From NCBI GenBank assembly GCA_964547525.1, contig CAZJOD010000001.1:17452-81451 (forward strand): DNA of 64,000 nucleotides, written 5' to 3'. Source of the stretch: CAZJOD01 sp964547525. Its GTDB lineage: Bacteria > Bacillota > Clostridia > JAAYHZ01. The position numbers were made by a program, and so were the translations under genes. Of this stretch, positions 54,389 to 62,970 are shown piece after piece (within the stretch, counting starts at the first letter, position 1; every line of letters starts with the position of its first letter). The notes beneath the pieces are model-generated. The model made no database searches, was not told the origin of the DNA, and saw only the letters and a program-made list of their open reading frames with translations.

Positions 54389-55054
54389 ATGAGAAAATTT
54401 ATATGTTCCGTATGTGGCTATACATATGATGAAACAGCCGGCATTCCCAAAGACGGTATAGCTCCCGGCACCGCATGGGAAGACCTACCGGCAGATTGGG
54501 TTTGCCCGTTATGCGGTGCTACAAAAGATGAATTTAAGGATTTACAAAAAGTTAGTTTAACAGGTACCCAAAATCCAAGTTATCAAAAAAATGATGATGT
54601 GTATGAAGTTAAGGATTTCTCCCCTGCAATATTAAGTGTGTTATTTTCAAACCTCTCGAAAGGGTCTGAAAAGCAATATCGAACTGAGGAGGCTACTTTA
54701 TTTAACAAATTGGCTTTATATTATCAAGGCGTAGAAAATGCCGAAGATAAAAATCAATTTAGTGATTTGAATTATCTCATACAACAGGATTTAAATGCAG
54801 GTTTTACACAAGCAAAAGCGTTAGCAGTCGCAAATTCCGATAGAGGAGCGTTAAGAGCACTTACATGGGGAGAAAAAGTAACTACAATGCTCAATTCGTT
54901 TATGCGCAGATTAGATAAGGATCAATTCTTAGAAAATACAAATATCTATGTATGTGAAATTTGCGGATTTACTTATTCGGGAGATGAACCGCCGGAAATA
55001 TGCCCTGTTTGTAAAGTACCCAAATTAAAAATCACAAAAATTGATAGGAGGTAA
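54389..55054 (+). CDS. Rubredoxin fusion protein with C-terminal rubredoxin-like zinc/iron ribbon
   Basis: The 221-residue protein has an N-terminal rubredoxin (CSVCGYTYD, with C6, C9, C39 and C42 binding one iron; AWEDLPADWVCPLCG is typical). A helical middle follows (about 70-180), and a second short ribbon lies at the end (CEICGFTYSG, CPVC). The middle resembles helical reductase-associated domains, but I cannot name it. Rubredoxins pass electrons to rubrerythrins and reductases in peroxide and oxygen removal. GAGGAGG precedes the ATG. It lies 42 bases after perR and four bases before the ferredoxin-rubrerythrin gene. Confidence 0.93.
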   Translation: MRKFICSVCGYTYDETAGIPKDGIAPGTAWEDLPADWVCPLCGATKDEFKDLQKVSLTGTQNPSYQKNDDVYEVKDFSPAILSVLFSNLSKGSEKQYRTEEATLFNKLALYYQGVENAEDKNQFSDLNYLIQQDLNAGFTQAKALAVANSDRGALRALTWGEKVTTMLNSFMRRLDKDQFLENTNIYVCEICGFTYSGDEPPEICPVCKVPKLKITKIDRR

Positions 55055-55058
55055 CAGT

Positions 55059-56234
55059 ATGTACGCAGTTAGAAATATTAGATTATGTACTAAAGATTGT
55101 CTTTGCCTGTATGTTTGTCCTACCGGAGCTACGGATACGGAAACCGGACAGATTGACGCTTCAAAATGCCTAAGCGGATGTAGGGCATGTGTAGATGCTT
55201 GTCCCTCTCATGCAATTTCACTTGTTCCGACAGAATATCCGGCCCAACAGGAAAAGTCCGAGCAGATAAAACAAATAATGTTGTCTTTAGCAGAAAGCAA
55301 AACAAAACAAGAAAAGATATCGGAAGCGATAATGAATAACACTGACAATCCTATAATGCGTCAATTCGCACAAGTTCTTATAAAGTCAAATAGAATTATG
55401 GCGGAGGATCTCTTACGTGAAGCGGGTTTTATGCTGCCACAAAGTAAAAATGTCGTTGATCTGTTACAAACAATAAAAAATAACCGGCAACCGAATGATT
55501 TCCCCTTTGATGTTGTCGAACAATTATTAAATATTTTAAATAAGGATAAAAAGAATATGGAGGAAAATAAAATGGAAAAATATCGTTGCTCAGTATGTGG
55601 ATATATTCACGAAGGACCCTTACCCGCTGATTTCAAATGCCCCAAATGCAAACAACCGGCATCGGCATTTGTAAAAATCGAAGAAAAAGAATCTTCTGTA
55701 AATATGTATGCGGGAACAAAAACTGAAAAAAATTTAGCTGAAGCTTTCGCCGGAGAAAGTCAAGCACGAAACAAATATACATACTTCGCAAATGTCGCTC
55801 AAAGAGAAGGTTACGACCAGTTGTCGGAAATCTTTTTAAAAACCGCTCGAAACGAACAAGAGCATGCCCGAATCTGGTACGAGGAACTAGGTAATATTGG
55901 TGATACTGCGGAAAATCTTTTACATGCCGCAGAAGGCGAGCATTATGAATGGACTGATATGTATGACCGATTTGCAAAAGAAGCCGAAGAAGAAGGATTT
56001 ATAGATTTGGCAAATAAATTCCGTAGAGTGGCAGCCATTGAAAAGGCTCATGAAGAGCGCTATCTTGCCCTTCTAAAAAATGTTCAAACACAGCATGTAT
56101 TTGAAAAAAGTGAAGAAACAATGTGGGAATGCCGTATGTGCGGGCATTTGGTAACAGGCAAAAAAGCCCCTGTAGTATGTCCGGTATGCAAATATTCACA
56201 AAGTTATTTTGAAGTAAGAAAAGAAAATTATTAA
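55059..56234 (+). CDS. Ferredoxin-rubredoxin-rubrerythrin fusion, peroxide reductase
   Basis: The 391-residue fusion has, in order, a two-cluster 4Fe-4S domain (CTKDCLCLYVCP, unusual Cys spacing, and CLSGCRACVDACP), a helical linker, a rubredoxin-like ribbon (CSVCGYIH, CPKC), a rubrerythrin four-helix diiron domain (AFAGESQARNKY, ARNEQEHARIWYEEL, EKAHEERY) and a final rubredoxin (CRMCGH, CPVC). It could carry electrons from a reductase through its own clusters to reduce hydrogen peroxide at the diiron site. ATG 55059 has GGAGGT six bases before. It belongs to the PerR operon. Confidence 0.93.
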   Translation: MYAVRNIRLCTKDCLCLYVCPTGATDTETGQIDASKCLSGCRACVDACPSHAISLVPTEYPAQQEKSEQIKQIMLSLAESKTKQEKISEAIMNNTDNPIMRQFAQVLIKSNRIMAEDLLREAGFMLPQSKNVVDLLQTIKNNRQPNDFPFDVVEQLLNILNKDKKNMEENKMEKYRCSVCGYIHEGPLPADFKCPKCKQPASAFVKIEEKESSVNMYAGTKTEKNLAEAFAGESQARNKYTYFANVAQREGYDQLSEIFLKTARNEQEHARIWYEELGNIGDTAENLLHAAEGEHYEWTDMYDRFAKEAEEEGFIDLANKFRRVAAIEKAHEERYLALLKNVQTQHVFEKSEETMWECRMCGHLVTGKKAPVVCPVCKYSQSYFEVRKENY

Positions 56235-56294
56235 AAAGGAAATTGAGTCTGCCGGAAAAAGATGTTTTATCGTACGTACAGGAGGTTAAATATT

Positions 56295-58661
56295 ATGAAT
56301 TACCTAAAAGACACTTATAAAAAGTCATTACATGAGAAAGCTGTTATTTTAGAGAAAAACATATTAAAAAGACATAACCTTATGGGATTATATCCCTCTA
56401 TGGTTGAAGTCCCCTTAGACGGGAGCGATGTCAGTCATTCGACAGAAAGTGAATCAGATGTCAATCACTCGGTTTGTTGGACAAGTTATCATTTATCCGG
56501 CGCTTCTTTCCGTTATGCTTACTTAAAAAAGATAAATGCGGAGCAAAAAATTTTATTAAAAGCAAAACGTAGAGCGGACGAGTTGTTTGAAGGCGCATAC
56601 AGATGTTTATTAATAACCGGTGGTAAAGGTTTACAAGCGAGGGGATATCGTACCGGACACGGTCCTACACCGGAAGAATATGTAGAAGGAAATCGCACCA
56701 GAAATCATTGGTTCCAGGGAACAGGTCCGTATAAAGATCTAAGATGGCGAGAAGACCCCAGCCATCATAATTACAGTCATACATCATTTGGATACGGAGC
56801 ATATTACAGATTAGCTGCAGAAGGTGAACAAAAGGCAAAGTGTGCTCATGCCCTGGACATTTCTGTCGGTTATTGGCTGGACAAAGGCATGACACTTTAT
56901 AGGGGCGATGATCCGAATTCCGGTTACCCTATGTTTAACCTTACCGACGGTAAAATCCTTACGACTTCGGTATTAATGGTATTAGGAGCTTTAAAAGCCG
57001 CATATCACGCTACAGGTAAAGATAAATTTAAAAAGGCTTATGATCAAACCGTTACCGGCTTTCGTGTACGTGAACTTGATACATTAGTTATATACAAAGA
57101 TTTCGACGATAGTTCTCAGGTAATAATTCATTTGGAAAACTTAATAGCTCTTGAACAAGACCGGGATTTGGTTAGCAGTTACTTGAACGTTTTAAAAAAA
57201 TTATGGTCTATACATAAAGATGACGGGCAAAGTCTTTATAACTTTATATACCTTGCCCATTTCCCGGAAGATAAGGACAAAGAAAAAATAATGAATGAAG
57301 CAATGAAAGCTTTGTATACATGGCCCACCGATATGACCATACGGCCTCAAATGAATAGTATTGATAAAACCCTAAAACCCCCTTATCCGGTCTACAAAGC
57401 AGTTTTTGACAACGAATATATGTGGAAGGGCAACCTTTTGCGTCCTGACGGATGGTTAAGTAGAACTGTAAAACAAGTGGAAGTATCAAATGAAGATCCT
57501 TATGTGTTATTTGCATTGGAAGAAAACGGATCCTTGTATTACAGTTATGACAAGGCCAAGACTGTTGGCGGATGGAAGCACTTAGCTAATTCTTTAGATG
57601 GAAAAATAAAGAAGATACTGCAAGGCAAAAAAACGCGAATTATGATTGCCATGACAGATGAGAAATTCTATATCAGTACTACTGTTTGCAGAAATTGGAG
57701 AGAAATCCCCATACCCAATGACGGCGGTAAGCCTTACGATATACTTTTCGACCCCAAAAATAAAAATGTTTTGTATGCCATCACTACAAGAAATGTTTAC
57801 AGAAGCAGAGATATAGATGAAGAATTTTTAGCAATGAGTTGGGAATGCTTAACAGAAACATTACCCCGTGGGTATGATATGCAGTTTTCGATAGGATTCC
57901 ATGAACCGGTTCATATATATGCCATATGTAAAGGTGTGAAAAAATACCATCCCACACCGACACTTTTTTGGGAAACACCTGTTATATTGGTGCGGAACAT
58001 GGAATCTGACAAATGGGAAGTACATTCATCAGTTGATTTTGCATATAGTATAACTAAACAATATAATTGGTTATGCGTCGATCCGTTTGATTCTAAACAT
58101 ATATACATGGGCTTATACGGCATACAAACCGAAAATACTTATGATTTTGCCGCAGTAGCGGATGATATTGATTCAAATGCACTGAGTATGATATCTGAAA
58201 GTTTTGATTGTGGCAAAACATGGTCGCTGACCATGCATAAGTTTTATGATCAATTTAAGGCCAAAGGTTTTGCAGGTATTAAAGATTGGGTTATTCCTAC
58301 TTTAATAAACAATAACCCTATATTTGATATAAACCGACCAAACCATATTTATGCAGCATCTGATAACGGTTTATTAAAATCAACCGACGGAGGAAGAACC
58401 TTTTCCATTATATCGGAAGGGTTGGATATCAAGCGTATTTACACTTTGTCATACGATGCGCAAAACCATACTTTTTATGCAGGGACTCCCGGAGGTTTAT
58501 ATATATCTTACGACGGAAATTCTTTTATAGACGGAAACCTGACTTTGCAATTTAAACACAACACAAGACGTGAAATTGGTGGTGCGGCTTATCTGGACGC
58601 TTATTGGCGGGCGCTGTATTACGGATTAATTAATGAAGAGGTGAATACAGGACACTCATAA
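56295..58661 (+). CDS. Large protein with alpha/alpha-toroid and BNR/sortilin-like propeller
   Basis: The protein has 788 residues from ATG 56295 (AGGAGGT upstream; the frame start at 56262 has no ribosome site). The first 370 residues are helical, with His/Trp/Tyr-rich loops (RYRTGHGPT-like segment, HHNYSHTSFGYGAYY), as in glycoside hydrolase or lyase toroids. The last 400 are beta strands with BNR/Asp-box motifs (SYDKAKTVGGWKHL, KSTDGGRTFSIIS), as in sialidase or VPS10-type propellers. No signal peptide, which is unusual for Asp-box propellers. It starts 60 bases after the rubrerythrin stop and may be read through from it. Function unknown. Confidence 0.85.
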   Translation: MNYLKDTYKKSLHEKAVILEKNILKRHNLMGLYPSMVEVPLDGSDVSHSTESESDVNHSVCWTSYHLSGASFRYAYLKKINAEQKILLKAKRRADELFEGAYRCLLITGGKGLQARGYRTGHGPTPEEYVEGNRTRNHWFQGTGPYKDLRWREDPSHHNYSHTSFGYGAYYRLAAEGEQKAKCAHALDISVGYWLDKGMTLYRGDDPNSGYPMFNLTDGKILTTSVLMVLGALKAAYHATGKDKFKKAYDQTVTGFRVRELDTLVIYKDFDDSSQVIIHLENLIALEQDRDLVSSYLNVLKKLWSIHKDDGQSLYNFIYLAHFPEDKDKEKIMNEAMKALYTWPTDMTIRPQMNSIDKTLKPPYPVYKAVFDNEYMWKGNLLRPDGWLSRTVKQVEVSNEDPYVLFALEENGSLYYSYDKAKTVGGWKHLANSLDGKIKKILQGKKTRIMIAMTDEKFYISTTVCRNWREIPIPNDGGKPYDILFDPKNKNVLYAITTRNVYRSRDIDEEFLAMSWECLTETLPRGYDMQFSIGFHEPVHIYAICKGVKKYHPTPTLFWETPVILVRNMESDKWEVHSSVDFAYSITKQYNWLCVDPFDSKHIYMGLYGIQTENTYDFAAVADDIDSNALSMISESFDCGKTWSLTMHKFYDQFKAKGFAGIKDWVIPTLINNNPIFDINRPNHIYAASDNGLLKSTDGGRTFSIISEGLDIKRIYTLSYDAQNHTFYAGTPGGLYISYDGNSFIDGNLTLQFKHNTRREIGGAAYLDAYWRALYYGLINEEVNTGHS

Positions 58662-58707
58662 TATCATATGACATTAAATTATTAAAAAAATTAAAGTTCT
58701 TTATAAT

Positions 58708-58740
58708 CGTACGCCCGGAGTTTATCCGGGCGTATTTTTA
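58708..58740 (+). terminator. Intrinsic terminator after the toroid-propeller gene
   Basis: TACGCCCGGA and TCCGGGCGTA form a 10-bp stem followed by TTTTTA. Confidence 0.92.
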
Positions 58741-58886
58741 TTATTTTATTTTTCAAGAGCACGTATAAATTCCTTAACCGTTATCTCATTCATTATATAA
58801 CCCATATGACACACCCTTTTTATGATATTAATTATTAATATATATTCTAATATACATAGTTTTAATTATTAATACTTAGATATCTT

Positions 58887-59792
58887 TTAACTGTATTCAC
58901 CTCTATCTTTGATCATTTCATCTCCTTTAAGGGCCCCATACAATAAAGGTGCGTCAGGGTTATGCTGCAAACAGTTTTTTTCTACAAGGCTCTTGCTAAA
59001 GTTGGCGTAGCAGTATAAACAATTATGCTTACAAGTATTATAGGCACCTATATCGATGCTCTTTACACAACCACAGCTTAATCTTTGATTCGTATCTTTT
59101 TCTATGAAAAGCGGTTTACCAATAATACCCGATATTAATTTATCATCTATACATTTTCCATGATTTATCCCGAAAGCCGATAAATCAACTGCTTCTGAGC
59201 AAGTTTCAAGCGATAATCCATATTTTTTTGCTATTATGGATAATTTTTCAGCAATTTCAAATATAACCGAATCGGTCATCGGCATGATATCAATTGTTGC
59301 AGTGTTACGCTCGGTTTTTTTATACATATCAACAAAGCTTATTATACATTTTTTTGTATATCGATGTAGTTTTTCGGCTAAATATTCAAACCGGTTGAAG
59401 TGATATTCTTTAGTAAATTTTTGTGTTAACATTATAGGGTCATATCTCCAGATAACTCGTTCCTTCCCTATTCTTTGCGACAATTCTATAAAAGTCTTTA
59501 TTAGAACGGTTTTTTCAGGTACATTTACTTCGATTGTTTTATCATACGGAGTTAATGTAAACTGAAAGTAATAGTGATAATTTTTTATTTTATCAAGATT
59601 TACAATCAAGTTCTTCGGATTTTTAGACCAAAACACTATGCAATCTATAACCTCAGGATTCAACAATATCCTGCTTACCTGCTTGTTATTCATTGGATTT
59701 CTTACCAGTACAAATCCTTCATTTATTCTATTATAAAACCAATCAGAAAAAAACGCCGGTACATCTGTTCTTCTACTAACACTTAATATCAT
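58887..59792 (-). CDS. DUF1848-family radical-SAM-like protein
   Basis: The 301-residue protein begins MILSVSRRTDVPAFFSDWF and has DCIVFWSKNPKNL, both hallmarks of DUF1848. The only Cys cluster suited to an iron-sulfur centre is C-terminal, C254-x3-C258-x2-C261 (NTCKHNCLYCYANF), in the CX3CX2C spacing of radical SAM enzymes but at the other end of the chain. A further CGCV lies just before it. The family has no settled function. It is a single gene with a weak ribosome site. Confidence 0.9.
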   Translation of the reverse strand: MILSVSRRTDVPAFFSDWFYNRINEGFVLVRNPMNNKQVSRILLNPEVIDCIVFWSKNPKNLIVNLDKIKNYHYYFQFTLTPYDKTIEVNVPEKTVLIKTFIELSQRIGKERVIWRYDPIMLTQKFTKEYHFNRFEYLAEKLHRYTKKCIISFVDMYKKTERNTATIDIMPMTDSVIFEIAEKLSIIAKKYGLSLETCSEAVDLSAFGINHGKCIDDKLISGIIGKPLFIEKDTNQRLSCGCVKSIDIGAYNTCKHNCLYCYANFSKSLVEKNCLQHNPDAPLLYGALKGDEMIKDRGEYS

Positions 59793-60065
59793 AAATTCTC
59801 CAATATTCTTTAATTATATCATAAGTGTAGCAAACATTTGTTCATAAATCAAATTTATTTCTACCTTTTAAATAACAACAATGATAATTACACTATAAAA
59901 AATTATTATAGAATTGATATTTAACAAACCGAGCCGACAAATTTAAAAAAGACAACCTGCTATCATGACAAATTGCCTTTCAAAATAAGTTATTAGCTAT
60001 TAATTTTTCTATTGCTTATGGAAATAATCTAAAAAAACCATTCATCTACTCTATATTATATAAAC

Positions 60066-60935
60066 TCATAATCCCAACAATCTGACGCAATTTTTATATG
60101 ATATTTTTTCTATTGCATCCATAGGTAACTTTTTATTCTCTTTAATATCTTTAATATATTCAACGTTAGGATAAGGTCTGTCTACATCACAGCGTCTACA
60201 AGAATCGGTACCAAACATCAATTTATCTTGAAATTCAGCAAGAAATTCCAATCCGAAATTATAATCTCGAGTCATAGCGTTATATCCGCTTCCTGCAGAA
60301 AGATCAGCCCATAAATTAGAATATTCTCTCATTAATCGTACCACTGCGCCACCTTTTACAATAGGCCCTTTAGGATAACTAACACGTTTGTCAGCAGGTA
60401 CTTCCGCGGATATCTCAGCCCAAAAAGTCGGACCGTGACCTATAAAAATTGTTTCGGGACATTCTCTTAGAGCACGCTCCAATTTTGGCAATCCGTAATC
60501 ATCACGAACCCCGTACCCGTATTCTCCGTCTTGCATATCAAAAAGTACAGGAAATCCGTATTTACCAACTTGCTTATATAAATTCAAACAACGAGGATCA
60601 TCAAAATCCATTTTCGGTAATAATTCTCCTAAGCCTTTGCATCCTCGCATCTTATATTCTTCCAGCAAGTGTGAAAAATCCATATTCGGTCTGTTTCCGT
60701 AGCGTGGGTCAATAAGAAAAAACGGTATTAATCTATCAGGGTAGCGTGCGCAGGCTGCAATTATATCTTCGGTACCGGCTTCCAAATAAGCACCTTCAGG
60801 GTGTTCACTTAAGGGTAAAACACACGTCTTGTCAATACCCCATGCATCCATTTTGGCAATCAGATTTGTAACATCGACAAATTCCCGCCTATCGGGTAAA
60901 ATACGACCTATATGTCCGTGAACATCAATAACCAT
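60066..60935 (-). CDS. Amidohydrolase family protein
   Basis: The protein has 289 residues from ATG 60935; AGGAGG is better spaced for it than for the ATG at 60941. TIM-barrel metal hydrolase with VIDVHGHIG (HxH), the CKGLGELLPKMDF strand, VLFDMQDG in place of the usual first barrel His, FIGHGPTFW (His) and MFGTDSCRR (Asp), as in PF04909. The family includes decarboxylases and lactonases. It is the fourth amidohydrolase in the window and is divergent from a Gfo/Idh/MocA gene, so the two may share a catabolic route. Substrate unknown. Confidence 0.9.
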   Translation of the reverse strand: MVIDVHGHIGRILPDRREFVDVTNLIAKMDAWGIDKTCVLPLSEHPEGAYLEAGTEDIIAACARYPDRLIPFFLIDPRYGNRPNMDFSHLLEEYKMRGCKGLGELLPKMDFDDPRCLNLYKQVGKYGFPVLFDMQDGEYGYGVRDDYGLPKLERALRECPETIFIGHGPTFWAEISAEVPADKRVSYPKGPIVKGGAVVRLMREYSNLWADLSAGSGYNAMTRDYNFGLEFLAEFQDKLMFGTDSCRRCDVDRPYPNVEYIKDIKENKKLPMDAIEKISYKNCVRLLGL

Positions 60936-61163
60936 ATTCATGACCTCCTTTTATTATCTACCGCTATACATGATGGTATAATATATTTATATTACAAACG
61001 GAAAATTATGAAAACGGTAGAGTTTTTAATAATATAATACTAACGCTTTTTATAACGTTTATGTATTCTAGTAGTATTATACCACGTAATCTTATTATAA
61101 GAAAAAATTATAACAATATTTGGTTATAAAAATAAGACATAATAAAGCAAAGGGAGATGCAAT

Positions 61164-62147
61164 ATGATAAGAATAGCATTTGCAGGATTCAGGCACGGTC
61201 ACATAAACGCTTTGTATAAGCTTGCACAAAACAATCCGACTGTACAAATAACAGCAGCTTACGAAGCAGACCCAAAAGCACGGGAAGATGCCGAAAAGTT
61301 ACTAGGGGTTAATTTTACTCATGACTGCTACAACGATATGTTAAAAGAAGAAAATATCGATGTCGTAGCTATCGGTGATTATTATGGAATAAGAGGAAAA
61401 TTAGCTATCGAAGCGTTAAAAGCAGGCAAACATGTTTACGCTGATAAACCTTTATGTACGTCATTGGAAGAACTGGACGAGATAGAAAAATTAGCCAAGG
61501 AGAAAAATCTTAAAGTAGGTTTAATGCTGGATATGCGTTACTCCAAACCGGTTCCGGTTATTAGAAATTTTATCAAAGACGGAAAGCTCGGAGAAGTACA
61601 TGCCATATTTTTCAGCGGTCAACACCCGTTATTATACGGCACTAGGCCTAATTGGTATTTTGAAGAAGGAAAGCACGGAGGCACAATAAATGATATAGCT
61701 ATCCATGGTATAGATTTTGTGGAATATATCACAGGTCTTTCATTGAAAAAAGTCATCGCCGCCCGTTGTTGGAATGCTTATGCAACAGAAGCTCCAAATT
61801 TTAAAGATTGTGCGCAATTTATGGTTGAGCTGACAAATGGCGCGGGTTTAATGGCTGATGTATCATATGCCGCACCAAACAGCTCAGGTTACAGTTTACC
61901 TTTCTATTGGCGTTTTACAATTTGGGGTACCGAAGGAGTTATGGAGTTCAATAACAGCTCAAAACAAATATTGATTGCTTTAAATGGCAAGCCGGGTCCT
62001 GAATCGATACCGGTTCCCGATGTGGATACAGGAAACTGCTTAAGTGTTTTCATTGACGAATTGGCAGGAAAACCTACGGATATAGATACGGAATCGGTAT
62101 TCAAAGCGTCAAGAGATACACTGACAATCCAAAACAGCAGCTTATAA
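61164..62147 (+). CDS. Gfo/Idh/MocA-family oxidoreductase
   Basis: The 327-residue protein starts MIRIAFAGFRHGHINALY, where the usual GxGxxG loop is altered to AGFRHGH. It has ADKPLCTSLEE (catalytic Lys in the EKP position) and GGTINDIAIHGIDFVEY (catalytic His region). This is a short member with a reduced C-terminal sheet, and the altered dinucleotide loop may change cofactor use. GGGAGA precedes the ATG. It is divergent from the amidohydrolase and ends at a terminator. Confidence 0.92.
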   Translation: MIRIAFAGFRHGHINALYKLAQNNPTVQITAAYEADPKAREDAEKLLGVNFTHDCYNDMLKEENIDVVAIGDYYGIRGKLAIEALKAGKHVYADKPLCTSLEELDEIEKLAKEKNLKVGLMLDMRYSKPVPVIRNFIKDGKLGEVHAIFFSGQHPLLYGTRPNWYFEEGKHGGTINDIAIHGIDFVEYITGLSLKKVIAARCWNAYATEAPNFKDCAQFMVELTNGAGLMADVSYAAPNSSGYSLPFYWRFTIWGTEGVMEFNNSSKQILIALNGKPGPESIPVPDVDTGNCLSVFIDELAGKPTDIDTESVFKASRDTLTIQNSSL

Positions 62148-62158
62148 AACACGTAAAA

Positions 62159-62186
62159 TAAGGGAGAGTAACACTCCCTCTTTTGT
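62159..62186 (+). terminator. Intrinsic terminator of the oxidoreductase gene
   Basis: AGGGAG and CTCCCT pair around seven bases, followed by CTTTTGTTT. Confidence 0.8.
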
Positions 62187-62441
62187 TTACATTAATACTA
62201 AACTAAATAATTTTTTCCATAAAAATTCTCCATTCCGGTTATCACCGGTACAAATAGGTATGAGAGATGAAAACTGTTATAACCTTTTTAAAATAAACAT
62301 TTGTATAATAAATTTGATATATTTTATAGATACCTTCAACAACCTTTTTAATGTCATTCATAGTAACTATTTGTATTTTGTGTTTAAAATATTGTCACAG
62401 TGGCACAATAGATTTGTAAATAACTTGACAGGAGGCTTTTT

Positions 62442-62624
62442 ATGCGTGATTTAATGTCAATATACAAATCTTGGCGAGAAACAAACGGTAGTAAATATGA
62501 CGGGATAGACATCAATTTTGCAAGGGCACGAAGAGATTTTTCAAAGTTTGCAGGTTTCAGAGACGAAATACCTGATGCGGAGTTGGAAAAACTCGAACAG
62601 GAATACGATACACAAATGAACTAA
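62442..62624 (+). CDS. Small hypothetical protein (60 residues)
   Basis: A charged, soluble peptide (MRDLMSIYKSWRETNGSKYD at the start, ending EKLEQEYDTQMN), with a strong AGGAGG six bases before the ATG, so translation is likely. The C-terminus is acidic and helical. No domain is recognised. It stands alone between terminators and could be a regulator or a small binding partner. Confidence 0.7.
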   Translation: MRDLMSIYKSWRETNGSKYDGIDINFARARRDFSKFAGFRDEIPDAELEKLEQEYDTQMN

Positions 62625-62970
62625 GAATAGCTCCTATACAAAAACAATTAACTCCGATATATTTAACCCCCTTACTCCAAATTCTCTTCCATACATTACT
62701 CGATTCTACAAATAGTTCACCTATGGTAAAATTTGTAACAGGACGGGTAAAACATCATCTACAAATGAATACAGCCATTCAATAAAGTATGGTTAAAAAT
62801 TAACCATACTTTATTGAATTATATACAATAGATACATAATATCGCTAACAAATTCTATATGGCGTTAAATATTTTTCCATACTCATGTCTATATGTTATA
62901 CTGTAAGCAATCTTTTAAAACCGTGAAATACGGTTTAATATTATATGTAGAATTGATGAGGTGACGGATA
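62625..62970. other. 346-bp intergenic stretch with one long hairpin
   Basis: Apart from the 19-bp palindrome at 62777-62819 and the ribosome site of the next gene, nothing gene-like is seen. It is AT-rich. Confidence 0.5.
62777..62819. repeat. Perfect 19-bp inverted repeat with 5-base loop
   Basis: ATTCAATAAAGTATGGTTA (62777-62795) is exactly inverted at 62801-62819. No T tract follows in either direction, so it is not a classical terminator. It lies about 150 bases before the next gene. Confidence 0.85.

Noticed and set aside
58745..58840. Short minus-strand frame ending in TVKEFIRALEK
   Set aside because: It looks like the end of a coding sequence but is only about 20 codons, with no upstream extension or ribosome site; at most a gene remnant.
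58887..59792. DUF1848 protein as the missing activase of the glycyl radical enzyme
   Set aside because: Its Cys cluster is C-terminal and the fold signatures are those of DUF1848, not of glycyl radical activases; it is also 11 kb away.
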